Assembly: GCF_963855985.1 (NCBI RefSeq)
Contig: NC_087092.1
Coordinates: forward strand, 6,882,001 to 6,946,000
Source: Ostrinia nubilalis
Lineage: Eukaryota; Arthropoda; Insecta; Lepidoptera; Crambidae
Direction: 5' to 3'
DNA length: 64,000 bases
The translations under genes and the position numbers were made by a program. Shown piece after piece: positions 1-11,691 of this stretch. The notes under the pieces are model-generated. The model was not told the origin of the DNA. It saw nothing but the letters and a program-made list of their open reading frames with translations, and did not search any database. The first letter of the stretch is position 1. Every line of letters starts with the position of its first letter.

Positions 1-106
1 AGATTTAATTAAATATTTTCTAAACTGTTATTCCTGCAGCTTTACTGGTACTTATATCAACATCGCGCAGTGGCACCTCACTCCAGGCACTAAAACTACA
101 TGGGAC

Positions 107-310
107 TTACCTTACCCAGCCGGAGATAACCTGTAACCTTGACTTGCGGGCGCGTGAAAAGCTTCCATTTGTCACGCAACACCGACGAGACACGGTGACG
201 TGTGGATACGAACTAGAGTGCAAGACAGAGGGCGCGTGCGCGGTCAACGACACCGCAAGTTCACGAGACGCGATGCGCGAGCGCTGCGGCTGCTGAGACA
301 TGCAAAACAA
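107..310 (-). other. possible untranslated first exon of a minus-strand gene
   Basis: This is a locally GC- and CpG-rich patch in AT-rich surroundings. On the minus strand it runs into two overlapping splice-donor sequences, GTAAGG at about 115-110 and GTAAGT at about 110-105. An open frame through it stops just after the donor, as expected of an exon running into its intron. The amino-acid sequence resembles nothing I know, so a 5' untranslated exon of a gene lying left of the window is the simplest reading. It could also be a chance GC-rich patch. The exon start is not defined. Confidence 0.25.
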
Positions 311-3300
311 ACTATTGACTTGACTGATAAGGCGTATCTAGGTATACAGGGTCATTTTGAAATTAATATCCAATTTTTTTAATAAGCTCTATAGAACAAT
401 TTAACAATATTACATTATCTTAATTATTTTTAATCGTGGTATTTTTCGCAAAAAAACTGTTAAAAAATATTGAAAATGTAATTCGCGCTAATATTAAGTT
501 TTAAAGGTTAAGACTTATATTTGCGCACCATTGTCTATTAAGCTTTGCAGTTACTTGTGGGTACGTATTTTTCCATGAACGAAGTAATTTATCCACGTGT
601 GCCAATTTTCCAACCGCATGCAGCGGATAAAAATAAATGTTTTCTTTACGTAAATCGATTAAGTTACTGATTCTGAGTCGCTCCTAAAAATTTGGATACT
701 GATTGCAAATTCACCCTGTATAGGCTATAAAATTGCATCGCAAAACAATGTATTATAATTGTTTTTCTTTACTTTTGCACATCCAAACGAGATATTCATT
801 AGCAGTGGGAAATTATATTTATTTTTGAGCTTGAAAAAATATTAATTTTCGCAACACGCAATCTAGACGCCAGCGCAATGAACTGTGCATGCTTGTGAGT
901 AACATTAATTTGAAAAAAAAACTTTTATAATTCTAAATGTTTCTTTTTATTTTGCCGTCAAATTCATAAGTAGTACAAGCATGATCGTCGTGATATTACG
1001 TGTAAAAGTTTCTTAGCTTTTTACACAATAGCTTTGCTATGCGCAATGTAAACAGAATCTATGAAACGCTAAAATCGAATGTCATTCATTACTTATGCAT
1101 TGTTCAGGCACCTAATTAAAGACAATATAATTAGGTAGTTGATATTTTTTCAAATTTGAAAGAAAACTGAAGCTGCGGGCTTAAAATTAACTTTAATTAA
1201 AAAATTTACCCACGCATATTTGAAATAAGTCCATATTTTATCATTTCATTAAAAGCATGAAAGATTAGCGGATTTCTTATACGTATAATATTAAGGTGTG
1301 AATTTTAGCACCTAATGTCTAATCCACAAATAAGTAAAACTAGCACAGTAAGAATGTTGTTAATTAAGGATTGTCCTAATTGATTAAATCCTGTAATAAT
1401 AGTAATTTACGACTTCGCCAAATTTATTGTCATATTTTTTTTTAAATTAAGTGACGATTTTTACAATTCTTGCACGAGTCAAATATGCAAAGCCACACAA
1501 TGCCTTAAAACTATCTTTGTGGCCCGTAAATTCGTTTATATTATGCTGATATTAATGTCTGTAAGCACTCTTTACCAGTCAACAATCTAGCATAAAAATA
1601 TTATTGCATAATATATTTAAATTACCCCTTTTACTCTTACTATGAAACAGAAACAACACGCGTTGTTTATTATTGTTTACAGTAATTATTTTAACCGTAA
1701 ACATTGCCTATAGCTGTAATTATGCACTATAATTTTAATTTATGTTTAGAACATATTTTAATTACTTATTAAATGCAATATTCAGTGCGTTTTAATGAAT
1801 CGTTTAAATAATTTCGAATTGCTTCGGCCATAAAGTTCACAAGCGGCGGCCATTGCAAAATATTCTAAACATTACAGTTAAAGACTTCATAATGTAAGCT
1901 CGAAGTGTTCACACACGAGCTTCCGGTATAATTGCAATGAGATTCGACAATAATGTAAAACCAGTCTTATTGTAATTCGAGTAAGGTTGAGAACTTGCTC
2001 AGAGGTAGATACGGCGAATACTTGTGCGTACAGCTCCTGGGAATTTAGTTATAATTGGCAAACAATGCATGGGTTACCTTATGCCGCCATGCATCTTTCA
2101 TGGTAAAGTGACAATCAATTGCTTCTGTCACTTCTATGAACTTGAACAATAATAGGTAACAGATAACTTCCGCACCTTGAGATTATTCTAGAATCATCTT
2201 CCGTCATTTTTTCTAACTAAACTCCGTGAATCTATTAGGTACCTTATCATTCACACCTAAACCATTTAACCCATTTTGATATGTTTTGGTACAGATGTAG
2301 ATCGAACCTTGGAAGAGGACATTCTCAAAAAATAAACTTAAAGAGGGTAAAATAGGAGACGAGATTATTTATGGGGAGTCAAGCATGTTGTATGGTAGCC
2401 ATAAATAAAAATCAAATGAAAAAAACTAAACAATCAATAAAAGCTTATTATTGTGCTTTTGGTTATGCTTTTTGCGTTAGATCGAATTCGACGTAGGTGA
2501 AGGTACAGACGAAAACTTCCTTCTGCGACAATTTCATCGAAGACTTGAATTTAAAATCACCTTGTCTATTCAAGTTAAACATTAAACATTCATCAACTAC
2601 AAGTCATTGATCTCTCTACGCAAGATAGGCGCCATATTATTATAATTAATTCTTGTTCTGAATGAACCAGGAAATTTATTAATTATCCGAGAAATTTAGA
2701 TGCCGTTAAGTAATTAAAGACTAAACGCAGTTTATCTTAAACTTGTAGCACTGTTAAGTCATGAGCAGGTCGGATACCAGAGGGCGTTATTTTATAACCA
2801 ATAACTATGATTAAAATCATAAAAACTACGCGGGACCACTTTACATGTCTCTATTGACACATGTAGATCGTTATCTTTATGAAATGTAGTTCGTTATACA
2901 TTTCCCATTAAAATAATGTGTCCAAACAGCTAATACTGGCAGAAACATTTGGGAACAGTTACCAACAGGTTTGGCGGCTTACTAAAGATTTAATATCTCA
3001 TTTGTTCAAATCCGCAGCAAAACATCAGGTTTAACTGGACGTAGGAAATTCCGCGAATTCGCACTTTATAGAGATAGATTGATGTCTTTTTCTTTTTATT
3101 ATGCTTAATCAAAACCATAAAATCAAACATCTAACTCAGAATAGGGATCTATGATTTGTATTTTTATCCTAACTTTCTTAAATACGGCGTATTCTTGAAC
3201 TATTAATTCAATTTCCGACAGTTGCCATGCAAAAACGAAACGAGCTTTTAGTCTCTAGTTTAGTAGTTTGGTAGAGTCCTCTGTTTGTAGACCAAAACAA

Positions 3301-3570
3301 TAAATACGAATATGCGGGTATGGTTAGCAGACGCGTTAAATGTGGTTTTGTAATGGGCTGAGAACTCGTTTACTTCTTCAGGTCAGGTGTTTACGAGTTT
3401 TTAAACTATTGCCATAGAGCAGCATTCGCCCTACTATTCTACGAATAAGACGAGTAAGTGTCTTATTCCAGATGGGTAAACGGAGTGAGGGTAGTATTTA
3501 TTTATTATTGGTTTTTGGGCCTTCATTTGCGCCAGCTTGACCAGGTTTGATCTATTGTGGCAGCCCTTGT
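311..3570. other. gene-free AT-rich DNA
   Basis: I see no exon with matching splice sites and no coding-like frame. The stretch is uniformly AT-rich with homopolymer runs. It is either intergenic DNA or part of a large 5' intron of the EB/LDLa gene. Confidence 0.5.
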
Positions 3571-3572
3571 GT

Positions 3573-3790
3573 TTAGAGTTCACTGCTTAGTCCCGTTGAG
3601 TCTATAAATTTCCAGATTCTTTGGAGCGTGATATCTGCTATCTCATCCGGGTGCATGATGTGTCGCCCGAGATGGATACTTCTTTTGCTCATAAGCGGGC
3701 CGCATGAGGAAAGAACATGCATGGCCGTTGAGGGTAGTAACAATTTTGTCAATAACCTGGTGCAGAACTTGTAAACTACATAATACACTT
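3573..3790 (-). mobile_element. LINE reverse-transcriptase C-terminal remnant
   Basis: A 71-residue minus-strand frame reads like the tail of a Jockey/R1-type non-LTR retrotransposon ORF2. The pattern HVLSSCGPLMSKR, then HLGRHIMHP, then IWKFIDSTGL resembles the zinc-knuckle end of such proteins (HVL-C-CP-L...R...LG...P.E....L..I..F...TGL). No reverse-transcriptase catalytic motif is present, so this is a short, 5'-truncated, non-functional fragment. The match is from memory of the family. Confidence 0.5.
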
Positions 3791-5156
3791 CTTCTTCTCA
3801 GTCGTTATTGACAGAGTGGTCGTGGTCGCCAGGAGTGTGCATTTTTGGGGGCGGATATTGCTTGCCTTTCGATGTCTCGCGATCTTTACTAAAAAGCAAT
3901 ATAATTAAACTTTATGGATATCTTGTAAGTTGAAATAACAATAGAAAAATGTAATTAAAACATATTTGATGCAAAATTCAATTTCACATACTTTTAAGAG
4001 AGCATTCATTTAATTGTAAACGCTATAGATGTTCCTAGGAAACCGAAGCTTGTGGTTGCGGTTCATAACTATTAACTATTCATTCCTACATCCGTGTCTT
4101 AGCAAGAACATGACTCGACATTTCCCACTTACAACCCGAAGAAATGTACATTGTACAATCGACAGCGCATTAGACTCTACATTTTTAATGCAAAATAACT
4201 CCTTTTACAACCACATAAGTTGCTACAATCTTGTTTTAGATTGACGTTCTCGACTGTACATCTAAGCTTACAAATGTCAATAGCAAAAGAAAAGATGAAT
4301 GTAATGTCTATCTTCGCTTTATTGCCTTGATCGTTCGTCGGAACTGTTAACACGTTTGCATTCACTGCGTACGCGCCGGCAAAACGGACTGCATAACAAT
4401 ATTTTGTTTGCCGTAAAAGATTTGTTTATTACCCGCTTACTGGATTCTAGTCGTGTCTAATACGTGAATGACGGTACCCATGAAACTTTCTCAAGGTGTG
4501 AATATACAGTTACCTTTTTGTTGAGTTCAATGTCGTGGCTATACTTAATAATGTCACATTAAAACGTGTCTTAGGATACTGCTCTAAAATTAATCTATGC
4601 AATTTGTCATGTTCTTCTAAATGTCGCTTAGACCAGTAATTAGGATTTGTTTTAGTCGGCTAATTGGTTTTTAAATAAAGTACACGGTGACCTACTAATT
4701 AGTAATTAATGTTCACTCTTTGCAGGAGGCGATAGACCTAAAAAAACATTAAAACTTTTTTTTACTGTTATGAAAATGCTAATCAGGTAGACCCAATTGC
4801 TCTAATTTTAGTAACACTTCTGAGCTTCTTCTATCCAACAGCGGGTAAGCTACTGTTTGATTGTGTCTTTGATTATTAAATACTTAAATAGTATCTCAAA
4901 ATAAATCTTTAATCTTTATACATCTCGCACAACGCAGCACAACACCTGTCATTTGTGGCGCCACGTTTATCCGTAAGGCTATCACCACTTTATTTTTCAT
5001 TTTTATCCTTTTCATTACAGGCATTTTTTACTTAACCTTTATAATAATGCTAGTCGCAAAGCTCTTTACTCATGTGTATCTGTAAGTGAGATGACTTTAC
5101 CCTGGTAGAGTCCAACGAATACTTATAAATACGGTACACAAAAATTGTATTGCTTA

Positions 5157-5276
5157 GGCTGAGACCTGAGTTGCACCATCTTACTTTAACATTGACAAAC
5201 GTCAAGTCTGTCAAACTCCAAAAAAAATCCAATATCGTTATAGTTACGGTTAAAGTGAGGTAGTGCAACTCAGCCT
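5157..5276. mobile_element. short MITE, family A copy 1
   Basis: About 120 bp bounded by inverted ends, GGCTGAG...GAGTTGCACCA on the left and TGCAACTCAGCC on the right. The interior (CTTACTTTAAC, then CAAACGTCAA, then CTGTCAAACTCCA) matches the element at 8469-8586. The left end carries a small internal duplication. It has no coding capacity. Confidence 0.65.
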
Positions 5277-6640
5277 GAATAATTATATGAAAATATCTCC
5301 CTAAGTACCTACCGATCGTTATCACCAAGAGAACAATTTGCATAGTGACAAAATCGGACATGCATTACATTTACTGTGTTATGTAATAAAACCAAACATA
5401 CCAGCTTCACAGTCCCACAGCCCATATAATATGAACATTAATTATTTTTAATTACTTTTTATTTTTATTTTTTACAGTGAATCCCATAAGACGATAAACG
5501 GATTCTATTTAATCATTCTATGGGACAGATTTTAATCACCGTGTAATAACATGCTCGATAAAACTAAATCGCACCGTACAAGATCTCTATTTCAAAATAC
5601 ACCCATTACCTTATGTTACGCTCTCATGCATACGTTAATAGGAAAATTCACATTTCATTTGTGAAGATAACATCAGTGTAGGGTAATTACAACATAATCA
5701 TTCCGTGTTGTGTCATCACGGCATGACTTAATGATGCGTTTTCGCGTTGAATGCAACACCAAAGATAAATTACTTACCTATGCCGCGGTTCGTTACTCCC
5801 AAGATCAATTTGCGTTATCTTGATAAATATCTTGATACTTGACACTGCGACAACCATAAATCTATTATAGGAAGATTAGATATTAAAGATTTTAGTAGTA
5901 ACTTCACTTAACATCAGGTGCGATTGCGGTCAAATAACTGCCTTGTCTTGCATTAAAAAAAAACTCCATTAATTGTAGATTTATTATGAAATATTTTATA
6001 TTATTCATTATGAAAATCTTAGATATTCACAATGGATCTTAGATCTAAGTACATGATAGTAGATGTTGAAATTATACCAGACTATAATAAATAATTTATT
6101 TGTAGTTAATTTTACTAAATTAATTTACGTTATTGTGACTGTCTTTTCTTTGACACGCTCTACAGTCTAAATAGTTTGACGGGTTTTATCGGCAAGATTT
6201 ATTGGTTAAATATTGACATCAGCGAATAATTAATTAAATTAGCCGAATAAAAATAAAATAAAATAAAATAGAACATTCTAAATATTAATATGACATTACT
6301 GTCATCATAAATATTTTGCACGGGAGCATTAAAATAGCTAAATATCGTCTGTAAAAAACTTTTTAACTAAATATGTCATTTTATTGGATGATATGTAATG
6401 AATTCAGATGAAATTACTCGATTCATAATATTTGCAATCGAATGCTTGTAGCAAATGTTACACTTGATCGTTGATGACAAGGTTTTGATGCCTCCTACAA
6501 TAAATTTTAATTAACTTTTTACGATCATAAACTAGAGGAAATAATTGTATAGACATTCGAACAGTCGTAAACCAATGTTGACGACACTTCATAAAAAGCC
6601 GGTTTTTTTTTACAATATTTTATTACATCGTTACTCATTC

Positions 6641-6773
6641 GCCCGTATTTAATTCACAAACATTACTATGAGGTCTCAAAGTGCGCGTGGACGCACAGAT
6701 CACAGAGCTCTATTCAACGCTGTGCGTTCGATTTGTTGCTTCACTTAAACAAGCATCATTTGTGAATACGGGC
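6641..6773. mobile_element. short inverted-repeat element
   Basis: Inverted ends read GCCCGTATTtaattCACAAA on the left and TTTGTGAATACGGGC on the right, with a 5-bp insertion in the left arm. Weaker complementarity continues outward (CATCGTTACT versus AGTAACACCATCG), so the true ends may be a few bases further out. The interior holds no open frame. Confidence 0.5.
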
Positions 6774-8107
6774 AGTAACACCATCGCAAGTTATGAGACT
6801 ACCTATTATGAATTTGACCTTACATAGAAACTATTTTCGTCGCAGTGATCGATGCAACATATCGATCGAGTTGCAGTCGGTCAACTATCGCTCATTAGAT
6901 CTAGATCTTTTGTAGAGCCATTTCAGAAAATTTTCCAAATTAAAGCCTGTAACGATCTAACCAACCGTCACCGTCACAAACCAAACAGACTTTCAACAAT
7001 AGTAAAAGTAACTTGAATTGCTGGAAGTTTTCTAAATAATAACACAAAAGTGAAAATAACAATAGAGTTGTTCACTTTTTGAAAAGCGTCGGGCACAATG
7101 ATATTTAGTGATGGCGCGTTAAAGTGTGATCAGATACAAATCAAACACCATTATTGTCAGGAATGAAAGTTATCTTTCACCTCCTTCTAATCGTGACAGT
7201 CTCATCATGTTCTCATAAACTCACAAATCACAGGTTGACGTAACTTTTTTGCATGATCAAGCATAACTGGTAAATTATCGAAATCATTTCTTACCACTCT
7301 TACTTTCCTGCTACCGTTTATGGTAGAATAAATTAGTGCCTATTTTCGTTTCTGGCAACTCGAACTACACTGATGTCACTTTCGTTACGATGGTAGAGCG
7401 GTTTAAGTAAATCATTATTATTTAACTCTAGTTTATTGTAAGATACTTGCCTCTTTGCTCTAAGTATAGGGTTTTATTTATTAAAATAGGTATGTTACTT
7501 AATAACTTCCTGTGTTCGAGCATGTGTCATATAGTTAATATTTTATTTCCATTCAAGTTTATGATTATTTCGCTACGTTTTCAAGTTAAATAAATAACAA
7601 AAGAAATGATGTATAGGCCTTTATCGAAACCAATGAATGTTAAGTTGTCTAGATACTTGTTGTTAGTAAATTAAATATTAATCATCGAATGGAAGTTCCT
7701 ATTACACAGTATTAAGTAAGTAATTGATGTAAGAAATAATTTCGTATAAACGCGTTTTCTATTCTTAATGAACCTAAGCACTTGTATTAGATAACTATCA
7801 TCTATTCGTATGACAATAAATTATTAGGAGCAATAACAACTATTATTTATAATTACATGGTAGTTGTAATTAATGATGAACTTATTGTTATTTCTATACG
7901 ATTTTACGTATAGTTCTTGGTATGAGTAGTGTCTTTGAATGAGTTGGATGTAGTAATTTCGTTTAAAACAGTTCATTTAGTTTAGTTTTTGTTTCGGTTG
8001 CTTCTATGCATATTATCGAATGCACAAAATGTTTTGAAGGCAAGTTTACTTAAGTAATAAGCTTATTAATATGTGTTACAATCTTCAAGTCTTTGAAAGG
8101 TTTAGAC

Positions 8108-8139
8108 TCTGTAGACAATGGCTCTACATTGTCTACAGA
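8108..8139. repeat. perfect 13-bp hairpin
   Basis: The arms TCTGTAGACAATG and CATTGTCTACAGA are exact reverse complements separated by 6 nt. It is too short for a typical animal pre-miRNA, which has arms of roughly 22 nt or more. There is no neighbouring gene, so a role is unknown. Confidence 0.7.
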
Positions 8140-8468
8140 CTGTGATCCTCTATGACTCTCTGAGACTGAACTCTGCTTCTATTTCGAGAAATCATGATCG
8201 TTTAGTTACATCTTTAAAAAAAATACATAAATAAAAACACAAAACTGATCATCTCTAGACAAAACAATACTCTAGCTAAGATCCTAGCAACTGTCTTTCT
8301 TTATTAGATCTCTTTCAATATAGACAGCATCGGGAAATGACAGTCTTTGTAATTAAGAGGTAACAGACAAAAGTAGAAGTCCCGATGAAACTTCATCGAA
8401 TTGAAATCGATTACAAACGGTTACATTGTATAAACGCATTACCTATCTCACTGCTGTTCTAAGACTAA

Positions 8469-8586
8469 GGCTGGGTTGCACCATCTTACTTTAACTTTAA
8501 TAAACGTCAAAAATCTGTCAAACTCCATACATAAAACACCGGTTATGGTCAAAGTTACGGTCAAAGTTAGGTGGTGCAACTCAGCC
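8469..8586. mobile_element. short MITE, family A copy 2 (TAA target duplication)
   Basis: 118 bp with ends GGCTGGGTTGCACCA and TGGTGCAACTCAGCC, directly flanked by TAA at 8466-8468 and 8587-8589. Terminal inverted repeats with a 3-bp TWA duplication are typical of PIF/Harbinger MITEs. Related copies lie at 5157-5276 and, reversed and decayed, at about 52100-52200. Confidence 0.75.
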
Positions 8587-8589
8587 TAA

Positions 8590-11500
8590 ATTACGTTGTA
8601 ACAAGTTGCACGATGCCCACAACTAAAAGCGGTTAGTGATTTACCAGTAAATTGATGGAAGCCTTCGTGCTCTGGTCATTTCTAGCCTATTCCATTCCTA
8701 CACTCGATTTCGTCGGATAATTGTTAACATTAGTTACAATCGAAACAACCGCAATCCTCATGCTGGTACGGTTACCGGCCTTTTTTGCTATCGTTATTCG
8801 GACAATTGATCCCAAACAAGAAAGTGCTTTGGCTAAATTTGGCTGTCTACCAATTGGGTCAACATACATAAAAACATAATGCATCCGTTATTTAGGAATT
8901 AAAATGTGTAATGAGATAAATTATTTTGGAATTATCTAAATTCTAATGCCATAAGTCTATTAGAGTCCAATGTTTACTTTTTAACTGCAACTTTTGTTTT
9001 ATCAATCAGATTTCACATTCTCAGTATTGTTACTGTATTTTTTTAATTAACCTACTAATAAAACTAATCAAAAAGACGTAACTAGTCAATACAAGTTTCA
9101 ATTTGATTTCGAATAATTAATGATATTTTACAGTTGAATTTTAGTTCATCAGTTGTATGCTCGAGTAAATTAAATTAAATATTTATAAATATTTTTGCTG
9201 TAGAAATTATGAGCTAAACATCTGATCGATGAAATTTATTGCAAAATAAAACTGAAAACTTGTGTTCAGCATGAATAGTTGGCTTTACACGATAATGAAT
9301 GTAAATATAATAAACTGTTTAAATACAAGAGCGTCTAAACTAAATTTTCCAAAGCGGAATGTTCCTGAATATGAATTATAAACGTACATTGTTAGGCGCC
9401 CTTCTTCCTTCCGTATAATTCCAGTTTCCGGAACCTTAAATAAGTTATGCACTGTAATAGGCCTGTTCCACATAACTTTCATTTACATAGCTCGATCGAT
9501 AAAGGACTGTAATAACTAACCTCGGGACGAGTAATTTAATAGTTTCACTCTGGAATAATAACGCAGTATAATTTTTAAAGTTATTAGGTAGGTACTTAGA
9601 GCTAAGGGTGTTTTTGTAGAGTTCAGTCTAATTCTTGGGGCAAACTAACCATTTAATCTCATTTTTTATTTATCGCCAAACGTGAGACTAAGGTCATATA
9701 AATCATGCTGCCTATTTCTTCATTGTCGCTGCTCGTACGTAATTATTACAGAAAATATGGAGTACTTTATCTCTCTACTCATTTTGATATTAGTATAAAT
9801 AAAGGACAACATATTATTATTGTTTTTAGACAATAAGCCGTCGAAATAGAGCGCAGATTTTCATAGAAAAGTGAAAACATATTTGCAAATTGAATGTTGC
9901 TTTTATAGTAAAAGTCTAATAACTGATAGCATAATTAATCTTGATCGCATTCCTAATTCCTGAAATCAAGATGGTGACCCTACGATCACGTAATTAGCAA
10001 CAATTTAGCTATCAGCAACGCTGTGTAAAGATGTGATTGATCGCTAAATAAACTGCTCAAAATATAATTTCGGCTATTTTCACTTGATCCAGCAACATGA
10101 CACTTATCATTCGCATGATGAACGAGCGGCGTAGGCCAAGCGGACATCCTCATATAAGCGAAGACAACGTTATAGCAAGGAATGTCATAGCAATTTGCAA
10201 CTATGACCTAATACACAAGTAGTCTAAACTAGATGCAACACTAAACGGCTCCGCTTTAATTTCCAGTAAACAGTTCAGTCGTTTTAGAATATTGTTTATG
10301 GAATAAACTTTTACCCGCAACTTTGTCTGCGTAGATTTCGATTATGTGCATTGTGCAAGCCTCATTAGTACTTTATCAACAGACTTTAGTAGGTAGTTTT
10401 TATTTTTAAGATGTAATTAATAAACATAGAATTCCATCCTTAACTACGACAACTACGACAAGTAGGTACTGGGTAACTACATGGGTAGTACTAGTTATTT
10501 GAAGTGATCAAGAAAATATTAGATAGGTAGGTACTTTATGCCCAGCCTTCCGCATACTTCGCATAAATTCCTACACGGCAGTTAGGCTGTAATATGGTCA
10601 AACTATACCAGACTTTATAACAGTACAAATTACGCCGTAAAGTTACAAGTTTCTAATTTATTATTCAGGAGGATCTACCCTAGCCCTTATCCCTAGCGGT
10701 TTAATATAGTTAATTCAGTACCTTGTTGGATAACCAAGGTCGACATGTGGCTGAGCAAGAATGTTGCAGGTTTTAAAAATCCAGCGTAAAATACAAAAAT
10801 AGCACAAACCTCGAAACTCGCAGTAACTACAAGGGATATAAGTTTCGCGTTCAACATGATTAATATCAAGCAATTTTGCCTGCCATTTGCAAATCGTCGT
10901 GAGGGTACAGTCCCTTGGCATGCAAATTCTTCGTAAATGTTTGCGTTCGTAGATGAGACGTCGTTAGGCTTATCAGTAACATAAAAGAAAGGAACATTTG
11001 CATGTCAGACCGACGCATAAAATAAAAAGGACACGCACGGCTTTTGCTTTAGCCGTTCCGTGAAATATTTTGTAAGTAAGCAATACCATGTTGTGCCTAC
11101 TTCTATTGTAACTTTTTGTACTTCGTTGTAGCTATGATTTGTATCGGTATATCACGCAATCTTATAGATATAGGCGCTGGTAGAGCAAACATAACACCTT
11201 AATGTAGAGCCAGTCTTTGACTTTTGCATTTTAGCCAGATAATGATTTGGCGATCTTCTCTTCTATCGCGTTATAATTACTGAGGTCAAGCATTATAGTT
11301 ACCGTAGACGTCAGATAAGGCTTTAACTTAGGTACTCATCAAAGCACCATGGAATTTACACCTAGTTTTTCAGGCAATTACTTTTATCTAAACTTTTATT
11401 ATATGTATATTTTTTTTTTTTATCTCCAGCCGAAATTACCGGAGTTTGGTTTTTGCAAGGTAATGGTATTTTAAATATGCAGACAAATGAATGTACATAT

Positions 11501-11691
11501 TTAGAGAGTGCTGGTAGCTTCTCGCCAATGTATACGAGCGAACTTGTAGGCTCCATACTTTACACACATTTATGTACAAGGTTTAAAATTAACAAAATAA
11601 GTAAGATTTTTTTTTTAGAGGTTTTTTTTTAGTTTTTTTTTTTTAATTTTTTTTTATTATACATTTATGCACTTTTTTATATTTGTTACAG
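8590..11691. other. gene-free AT-rich DNA
   Basis: No supported gene. The short frames here lack splice context and look like chance open stretches. Poly-T runs lie at about 11408-11420 and 11609-11655, just before the splice acceptor of the first EB exon. Confidence 0.5.
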
